Positions 51,838 through 60,923 of a stretch of 64,000 nucleotides of DNA are shown piece after piece; the stretch's first letter is position 1, and each line of letters begins with the position of its first letter. Below the pieces are notes generated by a model. That model made no database searches and was not told where the DNA came from. It saw only the letters and a program-made list of their open reading frames with translations. The position numbers and the translations under genes were made by a program. Source of the stretch: Salinibacterium sp. NK8237 (GTDB lineage: Bacteria; Actinomycetota; Actinomycetes; Actinomycetales; Microbacteriaceae); the NCBI RefSeq assembly GCF_015864955.1, contig NZ_JADYWE010000001.1, positions 1,488,001 through 1,552,000 on the forward strand, in the 5' to 3' direction.

Positions 51838-51870
51838 TGTTATTACAAGCCAATGTAACATGTAATTACA
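51838..51870. promoter_or_regulatory. Tandem TGTTATTACA / TGTAATTACA operators
   Basis: TGTTATTACA at 51838-51847 and TGTAATTACA at 51861-51870, 13 bp apart, in the 177-bp gap between the six-gene operon and the divergent VOC gene. The same 10-mers occur at 40642-40651 and 42316-42325. Confidence 0.65.
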
Positions 51871-51959
51871 GGCTAACGAAAGGGCGAAATGCCACCGATA
51901 GGCGCCCTCGCAGGCGCTCGTCGCGGAATAATGCCGGCGAGAACGAGGTTGCAGCAGGC

Positions 51960-52820
51960 GTGACCGACCTACTCGCCGCCGACACCGCCATGGGCGCCGT
52001 CACGCTCAGCGTCGCGAACCTTGACGCGCTCACCGCGTACTACCGGGATGCCGTGGCCCTGACCGTGCTGAGCGAGTCTTCTGACACGGTCGTTCTCGGT
52101 CGCGGCACCACGCCCGTGGTCATTCTTAAGCATTCGCCCGCGCTCAAGCACGCGAGCCCTCGCGACGCCGGGCTGTTCCACACCGCGATTCTGTTCGACA
52201 CCGAAGAAGCGCTGGCGGCATCCGTTTATTCGGTTGCCACTCGCTACCCGAAGACGTTCACGGGTAGCGCCGACCATCTCGTCAGCAAAGCCTTCTACTT
52301 CACCGACCCCGAAGGCAACGGCGTCGAGTTGTACTGGGATCGCGACCGCACCCAGTGGAGTTGGACCCACGGCGCCGTCGAAATGGCGACCCTCTTTCTC
52401 GACCCCAATGGCTTCTTGCAAGAGAACCTCACCGAGGCTGCCATCGAGCAGCCCGTGATCGGTGGCGCCCGCGTCGGCCACGTGCACCTGCAAGTGGGTG
52501 ACGTCGCCACCGCGCGCGAGTTCTACGTCAACCAGCTCGGCTTCGAAGCGACCACCGAAATCCCCGGAAGCGCCGTCTTTGTCAGCGCCGGCGGCTACCA
52601 CCACCACATGGCCATGAACACCTGGAACTCCAGCGGCGCTGGTCCGCGGCTACCCGCCCTCGGGCTTGCCCAAGTCGACATCGCGGTGCCGAGCGCCGAC
52701 GACCTCGGAGCGCTTGGCGAACGGATGTCGCACCACGGCATCCAACTGCGTAACGATGGCAAGACCCTCAGTTTCGATGACCCGTGGACCAACACGATTC
52801 GCGTGAGCACCGCGCCTTAG
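51960..52820 (+). CDS. Two-domain VOC protein (catechol-2,3-dioxygenase-like, CatE type)
   Basis: 286 residues from a GTG at 51960. Two VOC domains: AVTLSVANLDALTAYYRDAVAL with FYFTDPEGNGVELYWDR, then GARVGHVHLQVGDVATAREFYVNQLGF with GGYHHHMAMNTW. The Glu/His positions fit metal-dependent dioxygenase-like members such as YfiE/CatE, though the substrate may differ. The upstream frame is open to 51762 but overlaps operators and the divergent gene; the start is not certain. Confidence 0.8.
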   Translation: MTDLLAADTAMGAVTLSVANLDALTAYYRDAVALTVLSESSDTVVLGRGTTPVVILKHSPALKHASPRDAGLFHTAILFDTEEALAASVYSVATRYPKTFTGSADHLVSKAFYFTDPEGNGVELYWDRDRTQWSWTHGAVEMATLFLDPNGFLQENLTEAAIEQPVIGGARVGHVHLQVGDVATAREFYVNQLGFEATTEIPGSAVFVSAGGYHHHMAMNTWNSSGAGPRLPALGLAQVDIAVPSADDLGALGERMSHHGIQLRNDGKTLSFDDPWTNTIRVSTAP

Positions 52821-52837
52821 CGTGCAAGCGGGAGGAG

Positions 52838-53848
52838 CTACCCGCCGAGGCGTTCGTCGATTTCGCGGATGACCGGCCAGGCGCCCTCTTCAGAGTTCGA
52901 GAGCACCACAATGTCGAGACCATTCTCGAGGTAGTGGCGCACGATTCCGGAGGCGCCGGGGCTCACACCGTCGGCGAAGTAGCTGCGCACGGTGCCGTCT
53001 TCGTTCATGTCGAACTCTAGACCGAAGCCGTACCACGTCTCTTCGTCATACTGCACCTGTGGGGTGAGGAACTCTTCTGTGAATTCGGTGTCGAGAAGGT
53101 CGCCGTTGCGCACCGCCTGAATGAAGCGCACGAGGTCGGCGGCGGTGACGTGGGCTCCGCTATCGGGCAGGCCAATGGGCGGGGCGCTAAAGATATTGGC
53201 AACCCAACGGCCGTCGATATAGTCCCAGCCTTCGGCAACGCGAGGGGCGGCATCCCGACGGTCGTAGAACCCCGAATCAACCATGCCGGCCGGCGTGAAG
53301 ACCTCGTCGAAAATGTACTGGCGATAGTCGGTTTTGGTGACCTTTTCGAGCGCAAGGCCCGCGAGCACGTAACCGGCGTTGGTGTACACGCACTCGACGC
53401 CAGGCTCGGCCAGTGGCTCCTTATTCACAAAGGTGGGGAGCTGGTCGGCGGGCTCAAGAATTGTGTAGGTCGGGAACTCTGCCCAGAGGTCGGCGTAGCT
53501 TTCGCCCTCCTCCTCGTCCACGTCATCCGCGATACCGCTCGTGTGGGTGAGAACGTGCAACAGCGTCACGGCCGGGTCGATTTCGGTGTCGGCCAAGTCA
53601 ACATAGTGGTGGATGGATGTCTCGAGGTCGAGATCATTCTTCGACACCTGCTGCAGCGCAGCAACGCTCGTGAAAAGTTTGGTGATCGAGCTCGAGTCGA
53701 AGCGCGTATCTGGCGTATTCAGCACATCCCAGCGCTGGCTGGCCTTGCCGGCGACAGCTTCGTAAATTGTGGCGTTGCCCCGCTTGATCAGGACCGTGCC
53801 CGAGAAGTCGTTCTGCTCAAGAAATTCGTCGAGTCCCGTGGTGTCCAT
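52838..53848 (-). CDS. Serine hydrolase (beta-lactamase/class C PBP family)
   Basis: 336 residues, no signal peptide, so probably cytoplasmic. Catalytic SITK (SxxK) in DSSSITKLFTSVAAL, YTN in CVYTNAGYVLAGLALEKV (YxN), LLHVLTHTSGIAD. Family includes esterases and D-amino peptidases. Substrate unknown. Confidence 0.88.
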   Translation of the reverse strand: MDTTGLDEFLEQNDFSGTVLIKRGNATIYEAVAGKASQRWDVLNTPDTRFDSSSITKLFTSVAALQQVSKNDLDLETSIHHYVDLADTEIDPAVTLLHVLTHTSGIADDVDEEEGESYADLWAEFPTYTILEPADQLPTFVNKEPLAEPGVECVYTNAGYVLAGLALEKVTKTDYRQYIFDEVFTPAGMVDSGFYDRRDAAPRVAEGWDYIDGRWVANIFSAPPIGLPDSGAHVTAADLVRFIQAVRNGDLLDTEFTEEFLTPQVQYDEETWYGFGLEFDMNEDGTVRSYFADGVSPGASGIVRHYLENGLDIVVLSNSEEGAWPVIREIDERLGG

Positions 53849-53986
53849 AGTGCGAGCCTACCCACTGTCGCTCGTCAATTGTGAGGCGGATGCTGTGGGT
53901 GGGCTCGATGATTGCTGAGTAACGCTCCCAGCGAACAGACCCGCATTCGCGGAATGCATCAGCCCCGCCGAGAGTTGCCGATTTAC

Positions 53987-54544
53987 ATGACTACTTCTCT
54001 CGTTGAACACCCCAGTTTCACCACCGGCACGTGGCAGATTGATGCCGCCCACTCGACGGTTGCGTTCACCGTCAAGCACCTCATGATCAGCAAGGTTCGC
54101 GGAACCTTCGATGGTTTCTCAGGCACGATCGTCACTTCCGAAACGCCCGCCGAGAACTCGGTGACGGCAGAGATCGACATGGCGACGATCAACACCAATC
54201 AGGCTGACCGTGACGGTCACCTGCGCACCAACGACTTCTTTAACGTTGAAGAGTTTCCGACCGCCACGTTCACGTCAACCTCTGTCGCCATAGACGGCGA
54301 TGACCTCACCATCGAGGGTGACCTCACCCTTCGTGGCGTCACGAAGCCTGTCACGCTGAAGGGAGAGTTCGGCGGCATCGCGCAGAACCCCTACGGCCAG
54401 ACCATTGCGGCAGCAAGCGCGAGCACTGTGATCAACCGCACCGACTTCGGTGTGAACTACAACGCAGCCCTCGAAACCGGCGGCGTGCTTCTCGGCGAAG
54501 ACGTGACCCTCACCTTCGACCTTCAGGCTGCACTCCAGCAGTAA
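53987..54544 (+). CDS. YceI-family lipid-binding-like protein
   Basis: 185 residues from the ATG at 53987 with AGAG at 53971. YceI lipocalin-like fold: GTWQIDAAHSTVAFTVKHLMISKVRGTFDGFSGT, HLRTNDFFNVEEFPTATFTST, LTLRGVTKPVTLKGEF and NRTDFGVNYN. No signal peptide, as common in actinobacteria. Thought to bind isoprenoid or other hydrophobic ligands. Confidence 0.92.
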   Translation: MTTSLVEHPSFTTGTWQIDAAHSTVAFTVKHLMISKVRGTFDGFSGTIVTSETPAENSVTAEIDMATINTNQADRDGHLRTNDFFNVEEFPTATFTSTSVAIDGDDLTIEGDLTLRGVTKPVTLKGEFGGIAQNPYGQTIAAASASTVINRTDFGVNYNAALETGGVLLGEDVTLTFDLQAALQQ

Positions 54545-54568
54545 CCGCTACCTCGCGAATAACTGATG

Positions 54569-54602
54569 AGGCCTCTCTGCTCACTGCGCGGAGAGGCCTT
54601 TG
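54569..54602 (+). terminator. Intrinsic terminator after yceI
   Basis: AGGCCTCTC (54569-54577) and GAGAGGCCT (54591-54599) with a 13-nt loop, followed by TTTG. Adjoins the stop of the convergent MFS gene. Confidence 0.75.
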
Positions 54603-55856
54603 TTATGGCGCGACCGCTGGTGCGTCGTCGAGCAACACTTTTTCGGCTGCTGCCACGGCGGCGCTCCGCCACACCACGAGGGCGGCTACCGCAACAATGA
54701 GCACCAGAATTCCGGCACCCCACGCAAGCCCGGCGTAGCCAACCTGCGCGAGGATGGGCCCAGCGAATCCTCCACCGAGCGCGCCAGCGAGACTCATGAT
54801 CGTGTCGCTTCGACCCTGAATGCGCAGCTTCGTTTTGCCGGTCGCGAGGTCAGCAACAAGTGCGGAGCCAGCAACGGTTGATGCACTCCAGCCGAGGCCA
54901 AGCAACACGAGTCCGACGGTGACTGCCGTGTTGCTGAGCTCGCCCAAGGCAACGACCACTACGGATGCCGCAAAGAACCCCTGCCCGATAAGGATCGTCG
55001 GGATGCGACCGAAACGGTCACTCGCCCACCCAAAGACCGGGGAAAGCGCGTACATGCCGGCAATGTGCAGGCTGATGGTGAAGCCGATGATCGTGAGGCT
55101 CGCTCCGTGGTGGCTCAAGTGCACGGGCGTCATCGCCATGATCGAGACCATCACCGCATGGCTGATCGCGATGGCAGCAATGGCGAAGACCAACGGGCCA
55201 CGACCGCGCACGATTCCGGCATCCGCCGCAACAGCGGCATCCGCCGGACGGTTGCGGGCAAGAGTGAGCGGATCGGGTCGCAGCGCCACGATGTACAGCA
55301 TCATCGCTGCGAGCTGCGCCACAATCGCGAACACAAACGACCCTGTGTTCGTCGGCAGCGACAACCACTGAGCGATCGCCTCCCCCGGGCCGACGAGGTT
55401 CGGGCCAGCAACAGCACCAATCGTGGTGGACCACACCACGAGGGAGAGGTCACGGCCACGATGTGCCGGAGCCGCAACATCCGTCGCCGCAAAGCGCGCC
55501 TGGAGACCAACCGCCGTGCCGACGCCGAGCATCGCAAAACCAAGAATGAGAAGCGGGAAAAACGCAACGCCCACCGCGATCACGGTGATGAGCGAGCCAC
55601 CGGCCGCAACGCCAGCACCGAGCGCGAGTGCCGGGCGGCGACCCCAGCGCGCGGCAAGCCGAGCAAGCGGAATCGACACAAGCGCTGCGCCCAAGGTGCT
55701 GGATGTTGCTGCCGCGCCCGAGAGCGTCTCGCCGCCCAGCTCAGCAGCCAGAATCGCGCCGACCGCCACGGTCGCTCCGAGGCCCAACCCGGCAAGCACT
55801 TGGCCCGCAACAAGAGTTCTTACGATGCGGGATTGCACTGCGCGGTCAATGTCCAT
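54603..55856 (-). CDS. MFS transporter
   Basis: 417 residues with twelve predicted helices. The loop 2-3 motif LARLAARWGRRPALALGAG and the matching GWASDRFGRIPTILIG between helices 8 and 9 are MFS signatures. Probably an exporter (DHA-like). No linked regulator; substrate unknown. Confidence 0.9.
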   Translation of the reverse strand: MDIDRAVQSRIVRTLVAGQVLAGLGLGATVAVGAILAAELGGETLSGAAATSSTLGAALVSIPLARLAARWGRRPALALGAGVAAGGSLITVIAVGVAFFPLLILGFAMLGVGTAVGLQARFAATDVAAPAHRGRDLSLVVWSTTIGAVAGPNLVGPGEAIAQWLSLPTNTGSFVFAIVAQLAAMMLYIVALRPDPLTLARNRPADAAVAADAGIVRGRGPLVFAIAAIAISHAVMVSIMAMTPVHLSHHGASLTIIGFTISLHIAGMYALSPVFGWASDRFGRIPTILIGQGFFAASVVVVALGELSNTAVTVGLVLLGLGWSASTVAGSALVADLATGKTKLRIQGRSDTIMSLAGALGGGFAGPILAQVGYAGLAWGAGILVLIVAVAALVVWRSAAVAAAEKVLLDDAPAVAP

Positions 55857-55888
55857 GGGTACAGTCTGGCGCAGGCGCGGGCCGAGTA

Positions 55889-56665
55889 TTAGTCGATCAG
55901 GTGCCAGGCCTCATCGAGCACGTGTTTCAAGGCTGACGCGTCGTGCGCACTTCGTCCGAGAAAGAGCCCGTCAACCGCGCCGCGGAGCGCTTCGAGTTGC
56001 TTGGGGCCGGCACTTCCACCGTAAATTACCCGACTTCCTCGAAGGGCGGAGTCGTTGTCGATTTCTTGGCGAATGAGGCCAACAACTTCTCTGATGTAGC
56101 CAGCGGATGCCGGTTCGGGCGCTCCGATTGCCCACTGCGGCTCGTACGCAACAATGACATGGCCAATGGTGTTTTCCGCCCTGCTGGCGTCGAGAGCTGA
56201 CCGCAACTGACGAATGCATTCGGTCGCAGCATCCGCACTCGGCACGAGCGCCGGCTCGCCAACACACAGCACAGGAGTAAGACCGTTGCGAAAAGCCGCC
56301 AACATTTTTTGGCTGACAATATCTTCGGTTTCACCGAAAATGCGCCGCCGCTCGGCATGACCGACCTCCACCAGCGTGCAGCCGATCTCCGCGAGATCTC
56401 TACCGCTGACTTCGCCCGTGTAAGCGCCCCGATCGTGCCAAAACAGATCTTGCGCGCCGATCGCGACGCGGGTGTCGCGCAGGGCAAAATGTGCAGGGAT
56501 GATGGAGGTGAACGATGGCAAAACGAACAGCTCCACGACTCCGGCGGTGACTGCGGGGTGACTCTTTGCGATGCCGCGAACGAGGTTGATCCACTCCATC
56601 GTGTCTCGATGACTCATGTACATCTTGAGCCCGACTCCGACGATCACCGCATGGTGGTCATTCAT
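55889..56665 (-). CDS. Triosephosphate-isomerase-like isomerase (possible L-erythrulose-1-phosphate isomerase)
   Basis: 258 residues from the ATG at 56665, with GAGGG upstream and an 8-bp overlap with the rpiB-like stop. TIM-family catalytic elements are kept: Lys in GLKMYMSH, His in VEVGHAERR, Glu in AYEPQWAIG and the phosphate loops YGGSAGP and GLFLGRSA. The usual NWKMN is replaced by GLKMY and the loop-6 region differs, so it is not the housekeeping enzyme. TPI-like plus RpiB-like pairs isomerise erythrulose phosphates in tetritol catabolism; this role is inferred. Confidence 0.8.
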   Translation of the reverse strand: MNDHHAVIVGVGLKMYMSHRDTMEWINLVRGIAKSHPAVTAGVVELFVLPSFTSIIPAHFALRDTRVAIGAQDLFWHDRGAYTGEVSGRDLAEIGCTLVEVGHAERRRIFGETEDIVSQKMLAAFRNGLTPVLCVGEPALVPSADAATECIRQLRSALDASRAENTIGHVIVAYEPQWAIGAPEPASAGYIREVVGLIRQEIDNDSALRGSRVIYGGSAGPKQLEALRGAVDGLFLGRSAHDASALKHVLDEAWHLID

Positions 56666-57137
56666 CAGTCTGCCCTCGATCTCTCGACTCGTATTCATCA
56701 ATTACTTTGACCTTCTCAGCGGAGGCGCTGGAGACATCAAAGGTGTACTCGAGCCATTCTCTTGCTAGTCGGCGCGCCAGTTCAAGGCCAACAACACGTT
56801 GCCCCATCGCCAAGATTTGAGCATTGTTGCTCAATACAGCGCGCTCTACCGAATAGCTGTCGTGCGCCGTAACGGCGCGAATCCCGGGAACCTTGTTGGC
56901 GGCAATCGCCATTCCCAGACCGGTGCCGCACACGAGCAAAGCCCGGTCAGCATCTCCCGACGCCACCAACTCGGCTGCCGCGACAGCGATGCTCGGGTAT
57001 GGCGTCACCTGCCCTGCGCTTATGCCGACATCGGTGACGGTAGCGACCGCCGGGTTAGCCAGAAGATCGGCCCGCAGTTGTTCCTTGTAGTCAAAGCCTG
57101 CTTCGTCGCAGCCGATAACAATTCTTAGCCCGTTCAT
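56658..57137 (-). CDS. RpiB-family isomerase (possible D-erythrulose-4-phosphate isomerase)
   Basis: 159 residues from the ATG at 57137, with GGGAG 7 nt upstream. RpiB/LacAB fold: [58 protein letters not shown] and [10 protein letters not shown]. The usual DHAG is DEAG, as expected for members acting on other sugar phosphates rather than ribose 5-phosphate. The strong resemblance to tetrulose-phosphate isomerases of tetritol pathways is from memory and should be tested. Confidence 0.82.
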   Translation of the reverse strand: MNGLRIVIGCDEAGFDYKEQLRADLLANPAVATVTDVGISAGQVTPYPSIAVAAAELVASGDADRALLVCGTGLGMAIAANKVPGIRAVTAHDSYSVERAVLSNNAQILAMGQRVVGLELARRLAREWLEYTFDVSSASAEKVKVIDEYESRDRGQTDE

Positions 57138-57170
57138 ATTTTTCTCCCGTTCATCCCTCGTCGGCATGCT

Positions 57171-58217
57171 CTAACGCCGCGACTGTTCCAGCGCGATCGC
57201 AACGGTTTCGGTTGGTGGCTCCGTGCGACGGGATCGCGGCGCTCCCGCCCGCAAGTAGTGGTTCATACCCATCACAGCGATCAGGATGCCGCCCCAGACG
57301 ATGTTCTTGGCGTACGGCGAAAACGCGAACGCTGTCATCGAGGTAGAGATGACCTGCAGGAGCACGAGCGCAATGCCCAGGTTCAGCACGCGGCCCTTTC
57401 CGCCAAGCGGGTTGAACCCGGCGAGCACCACCACAAGAATCGCTTGCAAGAGATAGGACTCCCCGAAGCCAACACGCATCGAGTTAGCTCGCGCGATGAT
57501 CACGATGGCTGCGAGGCCCACAAGGATGCCGATCATGGCATAGGTCATCAAGATTACTCGTTCTGACTTGATGCCCGAGAAGCGAGCGGCAACCTCGTTC
57601 TCGCCGAATAGATAGACCTTTCGACCAAAACGAGTGCGGGTCAAGATGAGGCTCACGACGATGAATGCCGCGAGCAGCATGACGAACACCATGGGCAATG
57701 GTCCGACTGTCGAGGTCGCGAGTTTCGCGAAACTGGGCACCTGCAGCGAGACGCTCGAGCCCGAGGTGATCGCCGTTCCGATACCCGTGTACAAGATCAT
57801 GGTGCCCAAGGTCGCCAAGATCGGCGGCACAGAGAGTTTGGCGATGATGAACCCGTTGAGCAAACCGGTGAGCAGCCCCGTCACCAATGCGACAGTGACA
57901 CCGAGCACAATGATCTGGGACTCATTCTCGGGCGTTATCGGAATGAACTTCCCGCTCATGGTGAGCGCCGCCATCACCCCCGACAGGCCGGCTGCGGCGA
58001 CGACAGAAAGATCGATTCCCGCGATCAGCATCGCGAGCCCCATCGCCAGAGCGAGGAAGCCGAACTCGCTTACTTGAATCGACATCGACTGAAGGCCGCC
58101 GAGAGAGAACAAGCGCGAACCGAGCATGAGGTACAGCACCACGATGACCGCAGTGGTCACTAACCCGAGAATCGAAAGGTCCCGGTCACGACCGAGGAAT
58201 TTGAATACCTTATTCAT
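57171..58217 (-). CDS. Sugar ABC transporter permease (second of two)
   Basis: 348 residues, about nine to ten helices, RbsC/LsrD family: FGFLALAMGLAMLIAGIDLSVVAAAGLSG, GLLNGFIIAKLSVPPILATLGTMILYTGIG, YLFGENEVAARFSGIKSERVILMTYA (ATPase-contact loop) and LAGFNPLGGKGRVLNL. Twelve bp after the first permease. Two-permease transporters of this class import rhamnose, AI-2 or related small sugars. Confidence 0.9.
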   Translation of the reverse strand: MNKVFKFLGRDRDLSILGLVTTAVIVVLYLMLGSRLFSLGGLQSMSIQVSEFGFLALAMGLAMLIAGIDLSVVAAAGLSGVMAALTMSGKFIPITPENESQIIVLGVTVALVTGLLTGLLNGFIIAKLSVPPILATLGTMILYTGIGTAITSGSSVSLQVPSFAKLATSTVGPLPMVFVMLLAAFIVVSLILTRTRFGRKVYLFGENEVAARFSGIKSERVILMTYAMIGILVGLAAIVIIARANSMRVGFGESYLLQAILVVVLAGFNPLGGKGRVLNLGIALVLLQVISTSMTAFAFSPYAKNIVWGGILIAVMGMNHYLRAGAPRSRRTEPPTETVAIALEQSRR

Positions 58218-58229
58218 CAGAATCGCTCC

Positions 58230-59258
58230 CTAGTTCGATGTGAAGACAAGCGCGCGCTTATTGGCTTGACGCTGTCTGAGGTAGATGAAACCGAGCATGA
58301 ATACCAACACCGCTCCGAAGAACAGGTCGTTGAACGACGAACTCAATCCGAGGTGGACGAGGGTGTTTTGGAAGAGCTGCCACAGCACAACTCCCAGAAC
58401 GGTGCCGAGGATGGTGCCTTCGCCACCGGTGAGTTTTGCCCCACCGATCACAACCGCGGCGATCACTGCGAGTTCGGTGCCGACCAAGGCTGCCGGGTTG
58501 ATGTAGGCCAGGCCGCTGAAGTAGATGATTCCCATCAGTCCAGAGAGCGCTCCGACATACATGTAGACGAATAGCCGCGTGCGCAGAATGTTGATGCCGA
58601 TGCGCGATGCGGATTCAGGATCGCTACCTACAGCAAACACCGAACGGCCGATCATCGTGCGGTACAGCAGGAACCACGTGAGCACCCCAACCGCGACCAC
58701 GATCGGGAAGAAAATGGTCAGACCGTATTGCGAGTTCTCCTCTTTGATCGTGAAGATCGAGAAGGCACCGAAATCGAGCATCGACTGGGGAACATCCGCC
58801 CGCGTAAAGGTCTTCGCGCCGAGCAGAATCACCATCGTGCCGTGAAACACACTCGCCGTACCCAGCGTCGCTATCAGCGTCGAGAGTTGGAAAAAATGGA
58901 TGATGAGCGCATTAATCGACCCCAGCAATGCGCCGATGATGACCGCGACAGTAATGATGAACAAGAGATTGTCCACGCCGAGTGCCCGCGACAGCAGTAC
59001 GGACGAGTAACCGCCTACGATCGCAATCGCGGCGAATGAGACATCCAGTCCGCCCGAGATCAAAACGATAAGGCAGCCCAAGGCGAGGATCATCGCGCCC
59101 GACCCATTGCGGGCCAGATCGAAGGCAGTCTCGAGCGAGAAGAACTTCGGGCTTTGAGACGCGACGACCAGAATGTAGATCGCCATGATCGCGAGGAGGA
59201 ACTTCTCCATCGGGGTCATCTTCCGGTTGAGAACCCGGGTGGTCACGTTACGCATCAT
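58230..59258 (-). CDS. Sugar ABC transporter permease (first of two)
   Basis: 342 residues. LALGCLIVLISGGLDVSFAAIAIVGGYSSV, FAVGSDPESASRIGINILRTRLFVYMYVGALSGLMG and IGGAKLTGGEGTILGTVLGVVL are family motifs. Its start overlaps the ATPase stop by 11 bp; ATG at 59258 or 59255. Confidence 0.9.
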   Translation of the reverse strand: MMRNVTTRVLNRKMTPMEKFLLAIMAIYILVVASQSPKFFSLETAFDLARNGSGAMILALGCLIVLISGGLDVSFAAIAIVGGYSSVLLSRALGVDNLLFIITVAVIIGALLGSINALIIHFFQLSTLIATLGTASVFHGTMVILLGAKTFTRADVPQSMLDFGAFSIFTIKEENSQYGLTIFFPIVVAVGVLTWFLLYRTMIGRSVFAVGSDPESASRIGINILRTRLFVYMYVGALSGLMGIIYFSGLAYINPAALVGTELAVIAAVVIGGAKLTGGEGTILGTVLGVVLWQLFQNTLVHLGLSSSFNDLFFGAVLVFMLGFIYLRQRQANKRALVFTSN

Positions 59259-60834
59259 TGTTCAGCCCCTTGTTCTGCCCTGTGGAATCCGTCACGGTTT
59301 CATCGGTGATGACGACGTCGCTGGCGTGGCGTGGCGCACTAATTGCATGAATCAGCTGCTCTTTGAAGCCCGCAGCGGCAACATCCTCTTCGTCGAACCG
59401 TGCATCAACTGCCCCGGCGTGCATCACGACTACACGGTTGCAGTTCGCCACAATCTCTTCTGGTTCGTCCGAAATGAACAGCACCCCCATGCCGCCTTCG
59501 GCGAGACGATGAATCTGTTCGTAGATCTCCGACTTCGACCCGATGTCGATACCGACCGTCGGGCTATCCAAGATGAAGATCGACGGATTGCGTTTGATCC
59601 ACTTGCCGATGGCAACTTTTTGCTGGTTTCCACCAGATAAGTGGATGACCGGAGTTGAGACATCACGATTGTTGACCTGCAACTCGCGCACCACCATCTC
59701 AGCAAGAGCCTTTTCGAGCGGCCTACTGAGCATTCCGATCTTGTTCACGATCTGGTCGAGCATCGTGGCCGACGCATTCACCGCGACTGATTGCGCGGGA
59801 AAGAGCCCTTGGCTGAGACGGTCTTCGGGGAGGAGCGCGATTCCGTGTTTCATCGCGACCCAGGGGGCCGAAACATCCACTTGCTTGCCGCGCATCGCAA
59901 TAGTGCCGGAGTCTGGCTTGTTGAGGCCAAACAAGGAGAGGGCGAGCTCAGTGCGTCCCGAACCCAGCAGACCGGTAAGGCCAACGATGTCGCCGGGGCG
60001 AATGCTGAGGTCAACGTCGCTGTAGTTGCCCTTGCGGCTGAGCTTGCTGACCTCAAGGATGGGAGCGTCGTCGGTCTGTTCACGGTGGTAACGGTTGTAG
60101 GTCACATCGCGACCGGTCATGTGCCGGCTCAGACTGAGCTCGTCAAGCTCGCTTACTTCGAAGTCGCCGACCTTGGCGCCATCCCGAAAGATGGTGATGC
60201 TGTCAGCGACCGAGAAGACTTCGTCAAGCTTGTGGCTAATGAACACCGTGGAGAGGCCGCGCTCTTTGAGGTCCAAAATGATCGAGAGGAGCCGCTGCAC
60301 TTCGCGGCCGGTGAGAGCGGTCGTTGGCTCATCCATGAACATGATGCGGGCATCCATCGAGAGCGCCCGGCAGATAGCGACAATCTGTTTGTTGGCCACC
60401 GAAAGCGAAGACACGGGAGCATCGAGCGGGAGGTCGACACCGACTCGAGTGAGTTGTTGTTGAGCAATCTCTCGCATCGTGGTGCGATTCACGAAGCGTG
60501 AACCGTCGTGCATCATGCGGTTGATCGCAATGTTCTCGGCGACCGATAGGTGCCCGAACAGTGAAAGGTCTTGGTAAATGACCTGGATCCCGGCGGCGCT
60601 AGCCTCTCGCGGATTCATGCTGGTCATCTCTTCACCAGCGATGGTGATGGTGCCGTGATCGGCAGTGTTGACGCCCGAGATGATCTTGACGAACGTGGAC
60701 TTACCGGAGCCGTTCTCGCCCGCCAAACAGCGGATCTCGCCCACTCCGACTTCAAAGTCAATGTCGTGAAGGGCTTGGACTCCCCCGAAAGACTTCGCTA
60801 AGCCTCGCGCGGAGAGAATGGGTGATTCAGTCAT
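59248..60834 (-). CDS. Sugar ABC transporter ATP-binding protein (two ATPase domains)
   Basis: 528 residues from the ATG at 60834. Domain 1: GENGSGKSTFVKIISG, LSVANKQIVAICRAL, IMFMDEPTTAL. Domain 2: GLLGSGRTELALSLFG, LSGGNQQKVAIGKWI, IFILDSPTVGIDIG. The C-terminus is about 25 residues longer than RbsA. Second gene of the operon after the binding protein. Confidence 0.92.
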   Translation of the reverse strand: MTESPILSARGLAKSFGGVQALHDIDFEVGVGEIRCLAGENGSGKSTFVKIISGVNTADHGTITIAGEEMTSMNPREASAAGIQVIYQDLSLFGHLSVAENIAINRMMHDGSRFVNRTTMREIAQQQLTRVGVDLPLDAPVSSLSVANKQIVAICRALSMDARIMFMDEPTTALTGREVQRLLSIILDLKERGLSTVFISHKLDEVFSVADSITIFRDGAKVGDFEVSELDELSLSRHMTGRDVTYNRYHREQTDDAPILEVSKLSRKGNYSDVDLSIRPGDIVGLTGLLGSGRTELALSLFGLNKPDSGTIAMRGKQVDVSAPWVAMKHGIALLPEDRLSQGLFPAQSVAVNASATMLDQIVNKIGMLSRPLEKALAEMVVRELQVNNRDVSTPVIHLSGGNQQKVAIGKWIKRNPSIFILDSPTVGIDIGSKSEIYEQIHRLAEGGMGVLFISDEPEEIVANCNRVVVMHAGAVDARFDEEDVAAAGFKEQLIHAISAPRHASDVVITDETVTDSTGQNKGLNNDA

Positions 60835-60923
60835 TGCAGGTCTCCGTTTACTTACGGTCGTGCCACGGTTCGGTGAGGTTGGGGAACGCCGGGTGGCGTT
60901 CCCCAACCCGTTAATCCGTAGAC

